NCBI GenBank assembly: GCA_030065855.1
Contig: JASJCT010000012.1
Span: 26,491-90,490, forward strand
Source of the DNA: Myxococcota bacterium
GTDB lineage: Bacteria; Myxococcota_A; Polyangia; JAAYKL01
Length of the DNA stretch: 64,000 nt
Direction of reading: 5' to 3'
Part shown: positions 34,965-44,989 of the stretch, in pieces
Numbering within the stretch: the first letter of the stretch is position 1
Layout of the letters: each line of letters starts with the position of its first letter
Made by a program: the position numbers and the translations under genes
Notes under the pieces: generated by a model
Seen by the model: only the letters and a program-made list of their open reading frames with translations
What the model was told of the DNA's origin: nothing
The model's database searches: none

Positions 34965-36812
34965 CTAGCCAAAAGCTTGGGCGCCGAACAGGCGTTGGAC
35001 CCGCTGATGCTGGTCAGGGGTACCCACCTCTTGTGCGGTACCGTGTTCCACGAGCACGATGCGGTCTGCCCACTTGGCGGTTGATAGGCGATGGGTCACC
35101 ATGATGACGGTGCGTCCCTCGAGATGGGAGGCCAGCCGCGCGATCAGGGCGTGCTCGGTTTCTCCGTCAAGGCAAGCCGTCACCTCGTCCAACAGCAGTA
35201 TTGGCGCCGGAGAAACCAGGGCCCGGGCCAAACACACCCGCTGGCGTTGGCCCAAAGAAAGCATCTTGCCACCAGGACCCACCTGACTTTCCAGGCCTGC
35301 CGCAAGTCCCCGTGTAAATTGGGTAACACCGGCGATTTGGCAGGCTCGCTCGATTTCCAAGTCCGAAGCATTTGGATGTCCACAGCGTACGTTCATGCGA
35401 ATGGTGTCGTCAAAGAGGTATGGCTCCTGAGGTACGGGTGCGAACAGACGTCGGCAAACCCAGGGCATGCCGTCGATGCGATGGCCATCCACTGTGATGG
35501 TTCCCTGACGAGCAGGCAAAAATCCCTGTAGCAGATGGATCAACGTGCTTTTTCCCGCTCCGGAAGGCCCGATCAGTGCAATGCGAGAACAGGTTGGGAT
35601 GGAGAGATCCACGTTTTTTATCACGCTCTCCTGGTGGTCGTACCCGGTTTCCACGCCGGTCAAGCAGATCAAGGAGGGGCCGCGAGCGATGACCGTTGCG
35701 ATTTCAGGGTCAATGCCTGGGGCGCGTTGGCCCGATCTGAGCACAGAGAGGCGATCCAGGGCAGCCAAGCCCTCTTGGATGGCGTGCTGTGCTTGGCCGA
35801 TGCCTTTTATCGGCTGGTAAAGTAAGAACAATGCGGAAAAAAATGAGATAAACGACTCAGGTGTGAGGGATCCGGTATGAATGCGATGGTGGGCATACCA
35901 CAGGGTTAGGGCCAGAGCCAATGCACCGAGCATTTCATTGAAGGGTGAGCTCACGGCCTTGAGCAAAATGGCCCTCACTGTCGCGACTGACAAATGGGCG
36001 CTATGCTGGGCAAAGCGAGTACCCATGAATGTTTCAGCACCGAATCCCTTGATCACCGCAAGTCCCGACCTAGTCTCTTCCACCACAGCACTCACGTTTC
36101 CAAAGGTTGCGTGAACATCGGCGCGGTGGCGCCTGACCCGCCTGCCGATGCGGATTATCAAGACTGCGACAGGCGGGAAAACCGCAAACCCCAAGAGTGC
36201 GAGCATCGGATCGAGTGAGATTGCCAGGGCTGCGAGGGCAATGATTTGCATACTATCCCGTAATAGCTTCACAATCCCCTGGATCAGTGCCTGGTGTACA
36301 GCCTCTAAATCCACGGTAAAGCGGGCGACCAGGTCACCAGGAGCCCCCTTTTTGTAATGTAGTGGATTTAAGCTGAGTAGTCCGTGATAGAGCTCGACCC
36401 GAAGCTTGTGCAACACCCGCTGCCCTGCCCGGCCAGAAATGGCTGTGTTACCAAAATGAGACGCACCCTTGATACCTGCCAAAACGATAATGGCTAGCCC
36501 AATGACAAACGAGTCCTGTATGTTGAGAGGTAGGTTCAGGGTCTCAGAGACCCTGAAAATCAGGTCGCTAGGGTCGGTGATAACCCGGGTCTGGGTGGAC
36601 CCTGAAAATAGAGATCGCATCACCGGACCAATCAAATATGCGTAGCCTGCAGTGGCTAGAGCGGCGATTCCCATTAGAAATCCGGCGATTAGAAGGCTGG
36701 AACGCTCCTGCCAAGAAAGGGAAACCAGCCTGGGCCAACCGAACCTGTCCACTGGTCCGTGATTGGAAATAGGTATTTCCTGGGTATTTTTAGACACTGA
36801 ACCGTTATACAC
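34965..36812 (-). CDS. MsbA-like ABC exporter (fused permease and ATPase)
   Basis: 615 residues, a half-transporter that would work as a dimer. Six TM helices lie in residues 35-330. The ATPase domain has Walker A GPSGAGKST, a signature LSLGQRQRVCLARAL in which Leu replaces the first Gly of LSGGQ, Walker B ILLLDEVTACLD and H-loop MVTHRLS. The substrate could be lipid A precursor, a peptide or a drug; the sequence does not decide. The start is GTG 36812, close to an AAAAAGG run, and GTG 36797 is an alternative. It is convergent with prmC (23 bp) and divergent from the sigma factor gene. Confidence 0.88.
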   Translation of the reverse strand: MYNGSVSKNTQEIPISNHGPVDRFGWPRLVSLSWQERSSLLIAGFLMGIAALATAGYAYLIGPVMRSLFSGSTQTRVITDPSDLIFRVSETLNLPLNIQDSFVIGLAIIVLAGIKGASHFGNTAISGRAGQRVLHKLRVELYHGLLSLNPLHYKKGAPGDLVARFTVDLEAVHQALIQGIVKLLRDSMQIIALAALAISLDPMLALLGFAVFPPVAVLIIRIGRRVRRHRADVHATFGNVSAVVEETRSGLAVIKGFGAETFMGTRFAQHSAHLSVATVRAILLKAVSSPFNEMLGALALALTLWYAHHRIHTGSLTPESFISFFSALFLLYQPIKGIGQAQHAIQEGLAALDRLSVLRSGQRAPGIDPEIATVIARGPSLICLTGVETGYDHQESVIKNVDLSIPTCSRIALIGPSGAGKSTLIHLLQGFLPARQGTITVDGHRIDGMPWVCRRLFAPVPQEPYLFDDTIRMNVRCGHPNASDLEIERACQIAGVTQFTRGLAAGLESQVGPGGKMLSLGQRQRVCLARALVSPAPILLLDEVTACLDGETEHALIARLASHLEGRTVIMVTHRLSTAKWADRIVLVEHGTAQEVGTPDQHQRVQRLFGAQAFG

Positions 36813-36975
36813 CTTTTTTTTTCAAAAACCCCCTTAGGAAATTTTCGAGCCGTCCGAAATAGACATAAAGCAGGGCAGGAGAAAAAGTAAAAGAATTAAT
36901 TGATTTTCAAAAAAAGTGGGGCTATATTTTAATTTAAGTAAAAAATTACAGTAACAAAAGAAAAGAGGGTGTCCT

Positions 36976-38271
36976 ATGGCAGCAGACAGGAAACGGTCGT
37001 CTAGCAAAATGTCCTTTGGCACGAGTCGCAGCCTTCGCACATGGAAGCGGTCGAATTCCGGCGGAGGTGAAGGGGGGGACAGGAACGGACTCAAAAACTC
37101 TCGCCATGACCCGACCCTAGGTCGTTACTTTCAGGAGCTTGCAGATCACGAGGTCCTGGACGGGGATGCCGAGACAGAAGCTGCAATGGAGATATCAAAT
37201 CTGGAAATCGACCGCTGGAAAATCATTTTGTCCGAACCGGCTGTGGTACCGGCAGTTGTCGATGCCCTATGGAAAATACTCGGGCAAAACTACGATCTTC
37301 AGGAGGTCGGGCGGATCCGCCCTTTGTTCCTGTCGATAAAGCGAAAAGTAAGGAACGGAAACAAAACAAAGCGCGCCAAAGACAACTACGCGCAAACAGT
37401 TGGTGAGCTTGCTCAGGTGCTGTACGAGGTCGACATTAAGCGAGAACTCGTGACCGCAGCCCACCAACAGATCACCTGTCATGCGGCGCCAGGGACGAGA
37501 AGCCAGGGGAGCAATCGGCGGGCGCAACGCAATCGCCTGGATGTCATTTCCGGCGAGGTGGAGCGGGCAAAACACCATTTTATCCAGGCCAATCTGCGCC
37601 TGGTCGTCGCCATTGCCAGGAGATACGATCGCGGACAGATGCCCCTGATCGACCTGATCCAGGAGGGCAACCTAGGGCTTATCAAAGCGGTCGAACGCTT
37701 TGATTATCGGCGCGGCTTTCGGTTTAGTACCTATGCCTCGTGGTGGATCCGGCACGCCATTGGCAGGGCGCTGGCAGATAAAGGGCACGCGGTTCGGATA
37801 CCCGTGCACGCCCTTGATACCCATCACCGGCTGGCCCGGGCTTCTGAGATGATCGGTCTCAAATTGGGGCGCTTGCCCACTGACGACGAGCTGGCTCACG
37901 AGGCAGGCATTGATAAGCGACGCCTGGCAAGGGCCCGCAAGCACCCGATGGTGCCCGTCTGTTCACTGGATCGGGAGATATCGGATTCAGATGACCGCCG
38001 TTATATCGACATGTTGGCTGATGACGACCGGAAGAGCCCGTTCGAATCCACCATGCTAAGGGCCTGGACCGAGGAAATGGACGATGTCTTGGGGGTGCTC
38101 ACCCCCATGGAGCAGTCGATCATCAGGTGGCGCTACGGCTTGGATGACGGGGAAGAGATGACCCTAAAAGAAATCGGCGACCACTATAACCTATCGAGAG
38201 AGCGCATCCGACAGCTTCAGGAGCAAGCGCTAAGAAAAATACGCCGCCATCTCTCCCTCGACGCCGCCTAA
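36976..38271 (+). CDS. RpoD-like (group 1/2) sigma-70 factor
   Basis: 431 residues. Region 1.2 is at about 40-75 ([17 protein letters not shown]), and a non-conserved region spans about 75-185. Region 2 is clear ([50 protein letters not shown]); region 3 follows, and region 4 ends with the helix-turn-helix [23 protein letters not shown]. There is no long acidic region 1.1, and the N-terminus is basic (RKRSSSK), so this is more likely an alternative than the primary sigma factor. AGAGGG is 8 bases before the ATG. The upstream gap (36813-36975) is very AT-rich and must hold its promoter. Confidence 0.9.
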   Translation: MAADRKRSSSKMSFGTSRSLRTWKRSNSGGGEGGDRNGLKNSRHDPTLGRYFQELADHEVLDGDAETEAAMEISNLEIDRWKIILSEPAVVPAVVDALWKILGQNYDLQEVGRIRPLFLSIKRKVRNGNKTKRAKDNYAQTVGELAQVLYEVDIKRELVTAAHQQITCHAAPGTRSQGSNRRAQRNRLDVISGEVERAKHHFIQANLRLVVAIARRYDRGQMPLIDLIQEGNLGLIKAVERFDYRRGFRFSTYASWWIRHAIGRALADKGHAVRIPVHALDTHHRLARASEMIGLKLGRLPTDDELAHEAGIDKRRLARARKHPMVPVCSLDREISDSDDRRYIDMLADDDRKSPFESTMLRAWTEEMDDVLGVLTPMEQSIIRWRYGLDDGEEMTLKEIGDHYNLSRERIRQLQEQALRKIRRHLSLDAA

Positions 38272-38384
38272 GCTACATCCGCAACACCGTTCCTAGCAAA
38301 AATGACGTGCACCCTGGACAATGCGTCCACCTTGTGATGTCTATCCCCAGCTAGTTCGTTAAGTCGAGAAAGAGAGGAGACACC

Positions 38385-39566
38385 ATGCGTATATCGCCTG
38401 CCAAACGCATCACATCACTACCAGCGTATACATTTAAGGTTATCGATGATCGACTACTGGAACTCAAGGCCAAGGGGATTTCTCCGGTTGATTTTGGCGT
38501 GGGAGATCCCTCTGTGCCCACGCCTGTTGAAATTCGCCGGGCGTGTCAAAAAGCCGTCGATGACCGCGCCAGCGCCGGCTATCCCAGCTACGTGGGTGCC
38601 CCGGAATTTCTAGAAGCCGTGGCCAATTGGACCGAGCGCAGGTTCGGCGTTGCAATCGATCCTGCATCCCAGGTAACCGCGACAATCGGCTCAAAAGAAG
38701 GGGTGTTCAATTTTCACGAGGCGTTTGTGGACCCAGGAGATGTGGTACTCGTGCCGTCGCCCGGCTATCCACCCTATTCACGGGGGACCTGGTTTGCAGA
38801 GGGCAAGACCTGGTTCTACCCACTGGATGAGGAAAACGGCTTTTTACCAAATCTCGATACCATACCAGAGGCCGTGGCGCAGGACGCGAAAATTATTTGG
38901 ATCAGCTATCCTAATTCTCCCACTGGCGCCTGTCCGGATTTGGATTTCTTTACCAGGGTGTGCGCTTGGGCAAAAGAGCGGAACATTATCGTGGCGTCAG
39001 ACGAGGCGTATAGCGAGTTTTATTTTGGGGATACCCCTCCCCCCTCTGTATTGCAGGCAGCCATTGACGGGGTCGTGGTCTTTAATTCCCTTTCAAAGCG
39101 GTCAGCTATGACATGCTATCGCATTGGGTGGGCCGCAGGAGACGCCGAGATTATCGGCATTCTTCGGAGTATGAAGACCAACATCGATTCTGGCGCACCG
39201 ACCTTTATTCAAGACGCGGGCATTGCTGCCCTGGCAGACGAAGATCACGTCGTTGCCATGCGCGACGAATACCGGAAAAAGTGCGACATCCTCATAGATG
39301 CCCTCGTACAGGCCGGTCTTAAGCGATGCACGCCGCAGGGAACCATCTACGTTTGGCAGAAAGTACCAGACGGCATGTCTGACTTAGCATTTGCCACCCG
39401 ACTCACAGAACCGGACGTGGCCGTGGTTGCCATTCCAGGATCACTCCTTGCTGAGCCTCTAGAGGATGGCAGAAACCCAGGTGAAGGCTATGTTCGATTT
39501 GCCCTAACCCCCCAAATGGCCGATGTCGAGGCAGCGGCTGCCAGATTGGCCAAGCTCACCTTTTAG
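38385..39566 (+). CDS. Class I/II PLP aminotransferase, LL-diaminopimelate aminotransferase-like
   Basis: 393 residues. PLP-binding features are YPSYVGAPEFLEAV near the N-terminus, WISYPNSPTGA, VASDEAYSEFYF and the Schiff-base Lys238 in NSLSKRSAMTCYRIGW. The overall pattern resembles DapL or DapC aminotransferases of lysine and cell-wall synthesis; other amino-acid specificities are possible. GAGGAG is about 6 bases before the ATG. Its last 11 bp overlap the 3' end of the lytic transglycosylase gene on the opposite strand. No dap gene is adjacent to confirm the role. Confidence 0.85.
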   Translation: MRISPAKRITSLPAYTFKVIDDRLLELKAKGISPVDFGVGDPSVPTPVEIRRACQKAVDDRASAGYPSYVGAPEFLEAVANWTERRFGVAIDPASQVTATIGSKEGVFNFHEAFVDPGDVVLVPSPGYPPYSRGTWFAEGKTWFYPLDEENGFLPNLDTIPEAVAQDAKIIWISYPNSPTGACPDLDFFTRVCAWAKERNIIVASDEAYSEFYFGDTPPPSVLQAAIDGVVVFNSLSKRSAMTCYRIGWAAGDAEIIGILRSMKTNIDSGAPTFIQDAGIAALADEDHVVAMRDEYRKKCDILIDALVQAGLKRCTPQGTIYVWQKVPDGMSDLAFATRLTEPDVAVVAIPGSLLAEPLEDGRNPGEGYVRFALTPQMADVEAAAARLAKLTF

Positions 39567-41934
39567 GTAGATTTAGATCCAGGGTAAGCATCTCGCGCGT
39601 CTCTCCGTATAACAGCTCATAAGTTGCCAAGCTGGCAATGACGCGCTTTGTATAGCGGCGCGTCTGATCATAGGGGATGTTCTCTAAAAATAAATCCACA
39701 TCCCCTGTTTGGCTCTCAGCCAACCATCGGGCAACAGCGCCTTCTCCAGCGTTGTAGCCGGCAATGACGAGCGCTGGATGATCTTCGAGACACGCTTTTA
39801 GGTGGGCGAGATACGCGGTACCGAGGCGGATATTCACATCGGGATTTCTTAGGCTCCGAGGCGTGACAGTGATATCGAGATCCCGTCCCATGCGCCGCGC
39901 AGTAGGCAAAATCAACTGCATCAAGCCAATGGCATTGGCCCATGATTCAACGCTGGGGTCAAAGCTGCTTTCTTCTCTCATGACCGCCCATATCAACGTC
40001 GGTAACACGTCGCTCTGGGCCGCTGCCCGGCGAACCTCGACCTCGTAAGCCGGTGGAAACGCCAGGATCCACTGCACGTCTTCTCTTGATGCTGGGTAGT
40101 GCTGCCTCCACGCCCCATTGGCCTTCATCGTCGTTGCGGTTGCCCCTGCGTCGTTGCCGGCACGGCGCAAAAGGCTTGCAATCACCCAATAGACTTCAGG
40201 TGGCAGATCCGGCTGCTTTAGGAGGCGATCGAATTCTCGCTGAGCCCGGATGATCAGCCCGAGTCGATAAAGCTCTACGCCTACGGCCAACAGGGGATAA
40301 TCCGCGAGTATCTCAATGGGGAAGCTAAAGTCGGTTTTCTTATTGAGCGGTGCCAAGTCAGAAAGGAGTTGTTCGGCGTGCGCTTTGTCAAGCGCAGCCA
40401 GGCGGCTATAGGCGAGCACCATGTAGAACGTGAGCGGCGCACTGGAGATCACTTGCTCGTATCTCAATGTTGCCGATCGCATGTCCCCGAGGCGTTCTTC
40501 GACCCGTCCGAGCCAATATCCAGAACGGCCGGCCGCATACCAGCCTGTCTCTCGGGGAAATAGCTCATAGTATTGAGTGAGCGTCTGCCTGGCCTGGGAG
40601 AGATCATCTGATCGAAGTGCTTCCTGGGAAAGGGTCCAGAGCGCTTCGGATCGCATGTCACCGGTCGGGTAGGCGTCGGGCAGGGATTGAAGCAGGTCCA
40701 TGAATTGCTTTGAGTTCCCCTTTTCCAAATGGCAGCGGGCACTGTTTAATCGGGCATCATCGGCAAAGGAGTGGGTTGGGTACTCGGTTTCTACTTGTCC
40801 ATAGAGGGAGATCGCCTTATCCCAGTGACCGAGTGCGTGATAGCTCTTGGCCCCGCGATACAAGGCGCGAATATGAATGTCTGGTTGCCCGCATTGCTTG
40901 GCCGTGCGATCAAAGAGAAACGCTGCCCGTTTGCGATCCCGCTGTCTCAAGACCGCCATGGCCCTGTTGTACTTGGCATCACAAGAGAGGCGGCTGTTTT
41001 TTCGAGCCAATCGAACCACTCGGTTGAGGAGTCGTTCCGCCTTTTTGTGGCGGCGTTTTTTCAATTGCTCTTTGGCTGCTTCATAAGCAGTGACCGCAGC
41101 GCGGGGTTCAGGGCGGCGGCGCGGGGTTGCTTTGCCCAGTGCATCTAAGAATATGGTTTCCTTGGCAACTGCAGCACGGGTCCAGCGGCTCGTCGGCGCC
41201 TGTGCCTGAAGTGCCTCCAGTTTTTCAAGTGCATCCGCAGCCATGGACGTATCGCCCTCACCGCGTTCGATAATATGGGCATAGCAGATAATGGACTTAG
41301 ACAGCCCTTCAAAGCGGTGGGTGGTATTGGGCCAGGTTTGTAACATATCAGCATACCCTTGGATTGCCTCTGGGTACCGATGTTGGGCTACGAGCGCGTC
41401 TGCCCTTGTGAGCGCTGCCACTGGGGCGACTGTTGCCCCTCTGCTTACTTTGTCGGCCAACGCAATGGCAGTGTCGGCCTGGCCCAGGCGAAGGGCAGCG
41501 CGGGCGGCGATTTCGTATGCCGTGTCTGCGATAAGGGGCAGTGCCTGGGCCGCTGCCGGCAGGGTTTCGAGGGCCTTGGCATCATTGCCGAGGCGTTCAG
41601 CCAAATACCCGGCCAAGAAAGCTGCCCTGGGTTTCAGTGTGCTGTCATCGAGTTCCCTGGCTAGGGTGTCAAACGTAATAAACGCCTTTGAGAGCTGGTT
41701 TTCTAAAAGTGCTGAAATCCCAGTGCCACCGTTGACAGTTGAGAAATAGAAATCCATCTCGATACCGGACACTGCGGCCGCCCCTGGCTCATTCGATGTC
41801 TGCGCTGACGTTCCGGCACCTAGCTCGATATGGCTTGGAGGTGATGGCTTAGGCTTAAGCGGGGCGCAGCAGATCGCAACAACGCTGAACATAAGGAGAA
41901 GCTTTGGCGATTGTATTATCCATAGAAGTCGCAT
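39556..41934 (-). CDS. Slt-like soluble lytic transglycosylase with TPR superhelix
   Basis: About 792 residues. A signal peptide or lipoprotein signal (LLLMFSVVAICC) is followed by about 550 residues of TPR-like helical repeats. The C-terminal SLT domain has catalytic Glu in WAVMREESSFDP, then AIGLMQLILPTA and AGYNAGEGAV. It cleaves the MurNAc-GlcNAc bond of peptidoglycan in the periplasm, forming 1,6-anhydro ends. ATG 41934 is used although AAGGGG lies too close; a TTG at 41949 has no ribosome site. The gene stands alone, convergent with the aminotransferase. Confidence 0.88.
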   Translation of the reverse strand: MRLLWIIQSPKLLLMFSVVAICCAPLKPKPSPPSHIELGAGTSAQTSNEPGAAAVSGIEMDFYFSTVNGGTGISALLENQLSKAFITFDTLARELDDSTLKPRAAFLAGYLAERLGNDAKALETLPAAAQALPLIADTAYEIAARAALRLGQADTAIALADKVSRGATVAPVAALTRADALVAQHRYPEAIQGYADMLQTWPNTTHRFEGLSKSIICYAHIIERGEGDTSMAADALEKLEALQAQAPTSRWTRAAVAKETIFLDALGKATPRRRPEPRAAVTAYEAAKEQLKKRRHKKAERLLNRVVRLARKNSRLSCDAKYNRAMAVLRQRDRKRAAFLFDRTAKQCGQPDIHIRALYRGAKSYHALGHWDKAISLYGQVETEYPTHSFADDARLNSARCHLEKGNSKQFMDLLQSLPDAYPTGDMRSEALWTLSQEALRSDDLSQARQTLTQYYELFPRETGWYAAGRSGYWLGRVEERLGDMRSATLRYEQVISSAPLTFYMVLAYSRLAALDKAHAEQLLSDLAPLNKKTDFSFPIEILADYPLLAVGVELYRLGLIIRAQREFDRLLKQPDLPPEVYWVIASLLRRAGNDAGATATTMKANGAWRQHYPASREDVQWILAFPPAYEVEVRRAAAQSDVLPTLIWAVMREESSFDPSVESWANAIGLMQLILPTARRMGRDLDITVTPRSLRNPDVNIRLGTAYLAHLKACLEDHPALVIAGYNAGEGAVARWLAESQTGDVDLFLENIPYDQTRRYTKRVIASLATYELLYGETREMLTLDLNLPKR

Positions 41935-42148
41935 GCCCCTTTTTAACAAAGCCGCGCTAAAGCGGCAAAGTCACGTAGGAGCGCTTGGGTTTTGACCCGG
42001 GAAACGATTGCTTTTTTTGATTGCCGGACTGTCACGGGTTGACCCATTCCAGGTGTGAATTTAATATACTGTGGGTTTTATTATGAAAATATTAATATGG
42101 GTTTTTAGAAAATAACAGAATAAGGCATTGCAAAAGAGGAGGAATATA

Positions 42149-43180
42149 ATGATATCGAGAGCCATTCCATGGGTGCTGGGGGTCGGGTTATTGCTACCGG
42201 CGGTTTCCAGTGTTGCTGAGGGGGGAGGGCTCGGCGTGGGAGCCCGGTTTACCTGGAATAACTACAAAAAACCCGTTTTGGCCTATTCCGAAACCGAAGG
42301 GGTCAATCCCGGCGCAGACATCAATGCCTTTGGCAGTCCCAATTTGGGCGGAGAGTTTCATTGGCGCCTCAATCGTCAGTTCGTTATCCTGGCTTCCCTT
42401 GATTTCGGCTACTTCAGTCATTCTGTGTGGCCTTACCCCAGCGAGAATGCCGATGACGTTTTAAAAATAAAAAACAATTATTTCAGCTTGGGGTTCTTAC
42501 TCGGCCTCAAATACTATTTCTGGAAACCCTCGCCCAAAGAAGCGGTCCTCTACGCCACAATTGGTGGGGGCAAATACTTCACATCGGTCAAGAACAACGA
42601 CCCGGCAAATTATCTGGATACTGACGAGGCAAATGTGGAGTGGAATGTTATTCAAAAAAAGGCCGAGATGATAGGGGATCTGGCTTCCCCTATTGTGGCC
42701 CAACTCTCGATTGGTGCGGAGTTTTTTGCCACGCAGAGTTTCAGCGTGGGTGCGGACTTACTGGGTATTCGATTTGGCTTTGCCAACTCAAACGTGGGCC
42801 AGTCAGCCAGCGGTACTGAATTAGACCAGGCCACCTGGTCGGGGCAGCAGAGCATATTGAGCCTATATGTCTATTCTGCACTGACGATGACGTTCAACTT
42901 TACAGGTGGCAGTGAAGGAGAGAGCGAGTCCCTGGAGGAGGAAATCGTCCCACCGGCGAGTGAGGATTGGAGCGAAAGCAGCGGTTGGGAAACGTCGACC
43001 CAGCCAGCGCCGGCCAATAATACAGGATGGTCATCAGGGGCCTCCTCTGAATTGCCGCCGCCACCCCCAGATGCGGCATCGCCACCGAAAGACAAGTCGA
43101 AAAAGAAGCGGAAAAAAAGGGGCAAGTCTTCCAAATCATCTTCCAATCTCCCGCCGCCACCCCCGCCCCCAGGGTACTAG
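42149..43180 (+). CDS. Outer-membrane beta-barrel protein with proline/lysine-rich tail
   Basis: About 343 residues. A signal peptide (MISRAIPWVLGVGLLLPAV) is followed by about 240 residues of alternating strands (GLGVGARFTWNNY, FILASLDFGYFS-like, SIGAEFFATQSFSVGADLLGI) that look like an outer-membrane barrel. The tail (about 255-343) is acidic then proline- and lysine-rich, with two runs of prolines around a KKKRKKRGK cluster, likely exposed. The start at ATG 42149 is fixed by AGGAGGA 5-6 bases upstream; an earlier in-frame start at 42128 lacks a site. The specific function is unknown. It has its own AT-rich upstream region of about 200 bases. Confidence 0.78.
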   Translation: MISRAIPWVLGVGLLLPAVSSVAEGGGLGVGARFTWNNYKKPVLAYSETEGVNPGADINAFGSPNLGGEFHWRLNRQFVILASLDFGYFSHSVWPYPSENADDVLKIKNNYFSLGFLLGLKYYFWKPSPKEAVLYATIGGGKYFTSVKNNDPANYLDTDEANVEWNVIQKKAEMIGDLASPIVAQLSIGAEFFATQSFSVGADLLGIRFGFANSNVGQSASGTELDQATWSGQQSILSLYVYSALTMTFNFTGGSEGESESLEEEIVPPASEDWSESSGWETSTQPAPANNTGWSSGASSELPPPPPDAASPPKDKSKKKRKKRGKSSKSSSNLPPPPPPPGY

Positions 43181-43182
43181 CA

Positions 43183-44220
43183 CTACTGAAAATGGTCTGG
43201 ATCTGCTGAGGCAAGGGCTCTTTTGAGCGAGTCCCAACCCTCGATCGCGTCCAAACTGGTGCGCACCCGGCCAAACGATCCCTCGACAAAGGGTAAAAAG
43301 GATGGATTGTTTTTGACGCGGTCGATGTAGACGAATCTACCGCCGTCTTTTAGCTTTCGCTGCACGCTGACCAGGTGAAACTCCCGATACAAGGCCCGGA
43401 CATCAAACTCCATTTTCTTTGCATACCGCGCCAAAAGGTCGCCCTTTAGCTGCTTTGGAATATCGATATAAGAGTCATTTAGCAGTGCGACCAGATCATA
43501 TACCCGCGGTCCTGCCATCGCATCCTGGAAGTCGATAATGGCCAAGTTTTCAGGTATTGGCGTGTCGCCGATCACCATTAAATTTCGCGATTGGTAGTCC
43601 CGGTGAACAAACCCAAGGGGCAGGGCGGCGATTTCCCGGGCTAGCGCTTCAAAGGCCGCGTCCAGTTCGCTTCGAATGACGCCGCTCAAGGGGGTTTCCC
43701 GGAACGCATCCACACCCCACTCCCGGTAGTGATCCAGCTCTAGCCAGAGCAGTTTGACTTCAAAGCACCGCGATGCGGCAACACACCTTTTTGGGATAGG
43801 CCACATGGCCCGGTGCATGTCCACGAGAAGATCAACGGCCGCTTCATACCAACGGACCATTTCATCAGACGCTGGATCCGAAGCCACATCAGCCAATACA
43901 ACATCCCCCAAATCCTCGATAAGCAGGGCCCTGTCTGGCACTGCGCTGAGATATATGTCCGGTACGCGCAGTCCCTTGTTCGAAAGGTGTCGACACACGT
44001 TGACAAAGGGGAGCTCGGACGGTGCATCTCCCATGGTCACTTCGTCGTTTGGGCTGGTATCAGGGGGCAGTGCCATCACGACCATTGTGGAAGGAACGAC
44101 CTGGTCGGGCAGGTCAACCCGAAAGTATTGACGACTCGATGCATCCCCCTTCATCGGGGAGATAGATGTCGGACTTATCTCGCGGCCAAAATACCTTTTA
44201 AGGAGTGGTTTGAAATGCAT
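43183..44220 (-). CDS. AmgK-like aminoglycoside-phosphotransferase-fold kinase
   Basis: 345 residues. The N-lobe begins SPMKGDASSRQYFRV, the GDAS-R pattern of COG3178 kinases. The catalytic loop is FVHRDYQSRNLMV and the metal-binding motif is AIIDFQDAMAG. The relatives phosphorylate the anomeric carbon of N-acetylmuramate or GlcNAc in cell-wall recycling, or act on other small molecules; the usual nucleotidyltransferase partner MurU is not adjacent. Its stop is 2 bp from the stop of the beta-barrel gene on the other strand. The nearby Slt gene is consistent with a peptidoglycan recycling role. Confidence 0.82.
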   Translation of the reverse strand: MHFKPLLKRYFGREISPTSISPMKGDASSRQYFRVDLPDQVVPSTMVVMALPPDTSPNDEVTMGDAPSELPFVNVCRHLSNKGLRVPDIYLSAVPDRALLIEDLGDVVLADVASDPASDEMVRWYEAAVDLLVDMHRAMWPIPKRCVAASRCFEVKLLWLELDHYREWGVDAFRETPLSGVIRSELDAAFEALAREIAALPLGFVHRDYQSRNLMVIGDTPIPENLAIIDFQDAMAGPRVYDLVALLNDSYIDIPKQLKGDLLARYAKKMEFDVRALYREFHLVSVQRKLKDGGRFVYIDRVKNNPSFLPFVEGSFGRVRTSLDAIEGWDSLKRALASADPDHFQ

Positions 44221-44352
44221 CTACACCTGCCTTTGGATGCAATGGCGCCTGTGCTGATCTGAATACAGTGCCCTTCTCGGGTAAATTTATAGAATGCCGC
44301 TTGCGAAAACAACAGTGTGGTTCAGTTCAGACGTGCTAGGCTCTGCATTGCC

Positions 44353-44982
44353 ATGAGACAGCCAGACCCTTTGATAGCTTCTCTCGTCAGCACTGGGCTG
44401 GGGACACTGCAGTTAGACGCAACCCCGCCTTTGGTTGCGGCCCTAGCGCGCTATGCCGATGAGATCACAACCTGGGGGCGACGCATCAACTTGACCGGGG
44501 CAAAGGATGCGGCCTCCTTTGTGAAGGGTCCGCTCTTTGACGCACTTACATTGGGCGTGGTGTTGGAAACCAGGGGCACCCTTGCGGATATCGGATCTGG
44601 CGGCGGCCTACCTGGGATTCCAGCAAAGCTCATCGCCCCAGAGCTCGATATTGCGCTCGTCGAGCCCCGATCTCGGCGCACTGCCTTTTTGCGTCACGCC
44701 GTGCATATGTTGGATGTCTCGGCGAACATCATTGCGTGTAGAGATGCAGATATCCCTCCAAATAGCTGGGATAGTGCGGTGTCTCAGGCGGTATGGCCCG
44801 CATCGGTGTGGATCAGGCGGGCGATACGGATCGTACGGCCCAGGGGAGCGATATACGTCTTATCATCTGCTCCAATAAACCAAACAGATCTGATCGAGGA
44901 GATGCGCGTCGAGCGCGCAGCCGCATGCATGCGCCCTTGGGACCATCGAACCCGATACGCCACGCGCCTTCGTTGCTGTTAA
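44353..44982 (+). CDS. rsmG: 16S rRNA (guanine-N7)-methyltransferase RsmG
   Basis: About 209 residues. The methyltransferase fold is recognised by LTGAKDAASFVKG near the N-terminus, ADIGSGGGLPGIPAKLIAP for SAM binding and the LVEPRSRRTAFLRH segment. It methylates G527 of 16S rRNA, and loss causes low-level streptomycin resistance in other bacteria. ATG 44353 is preferred over GTG 44317 because the longer start adds residues unlike relatives, but the ribosome site is weak. It is usually near gidA/mnmG or parAB, neither of which is here. The C-terminal part is somewhat divergent (DSAVSQAVWPAS). Confidence 0.83.
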   Translation: MRQPDPLIASLVSTGLGTLQLDATPPLVAALARYADEITTWGRRINLTGAKDAASFVKGPLFDALTLGVVLETRGTLADIGSGGGLPGIPAKLIAPELDIALVEPRSRRTAFLRHAVHMLDVSANIIACRDADIPPNSWDSAVSQAVWPASVWIRRAIRIVRPRGAIYVLSSAPINQTDLIEEMRVERAAACMRPWDHRTRYATRLRCC

Positions 44983-44989
44983 TCGACAT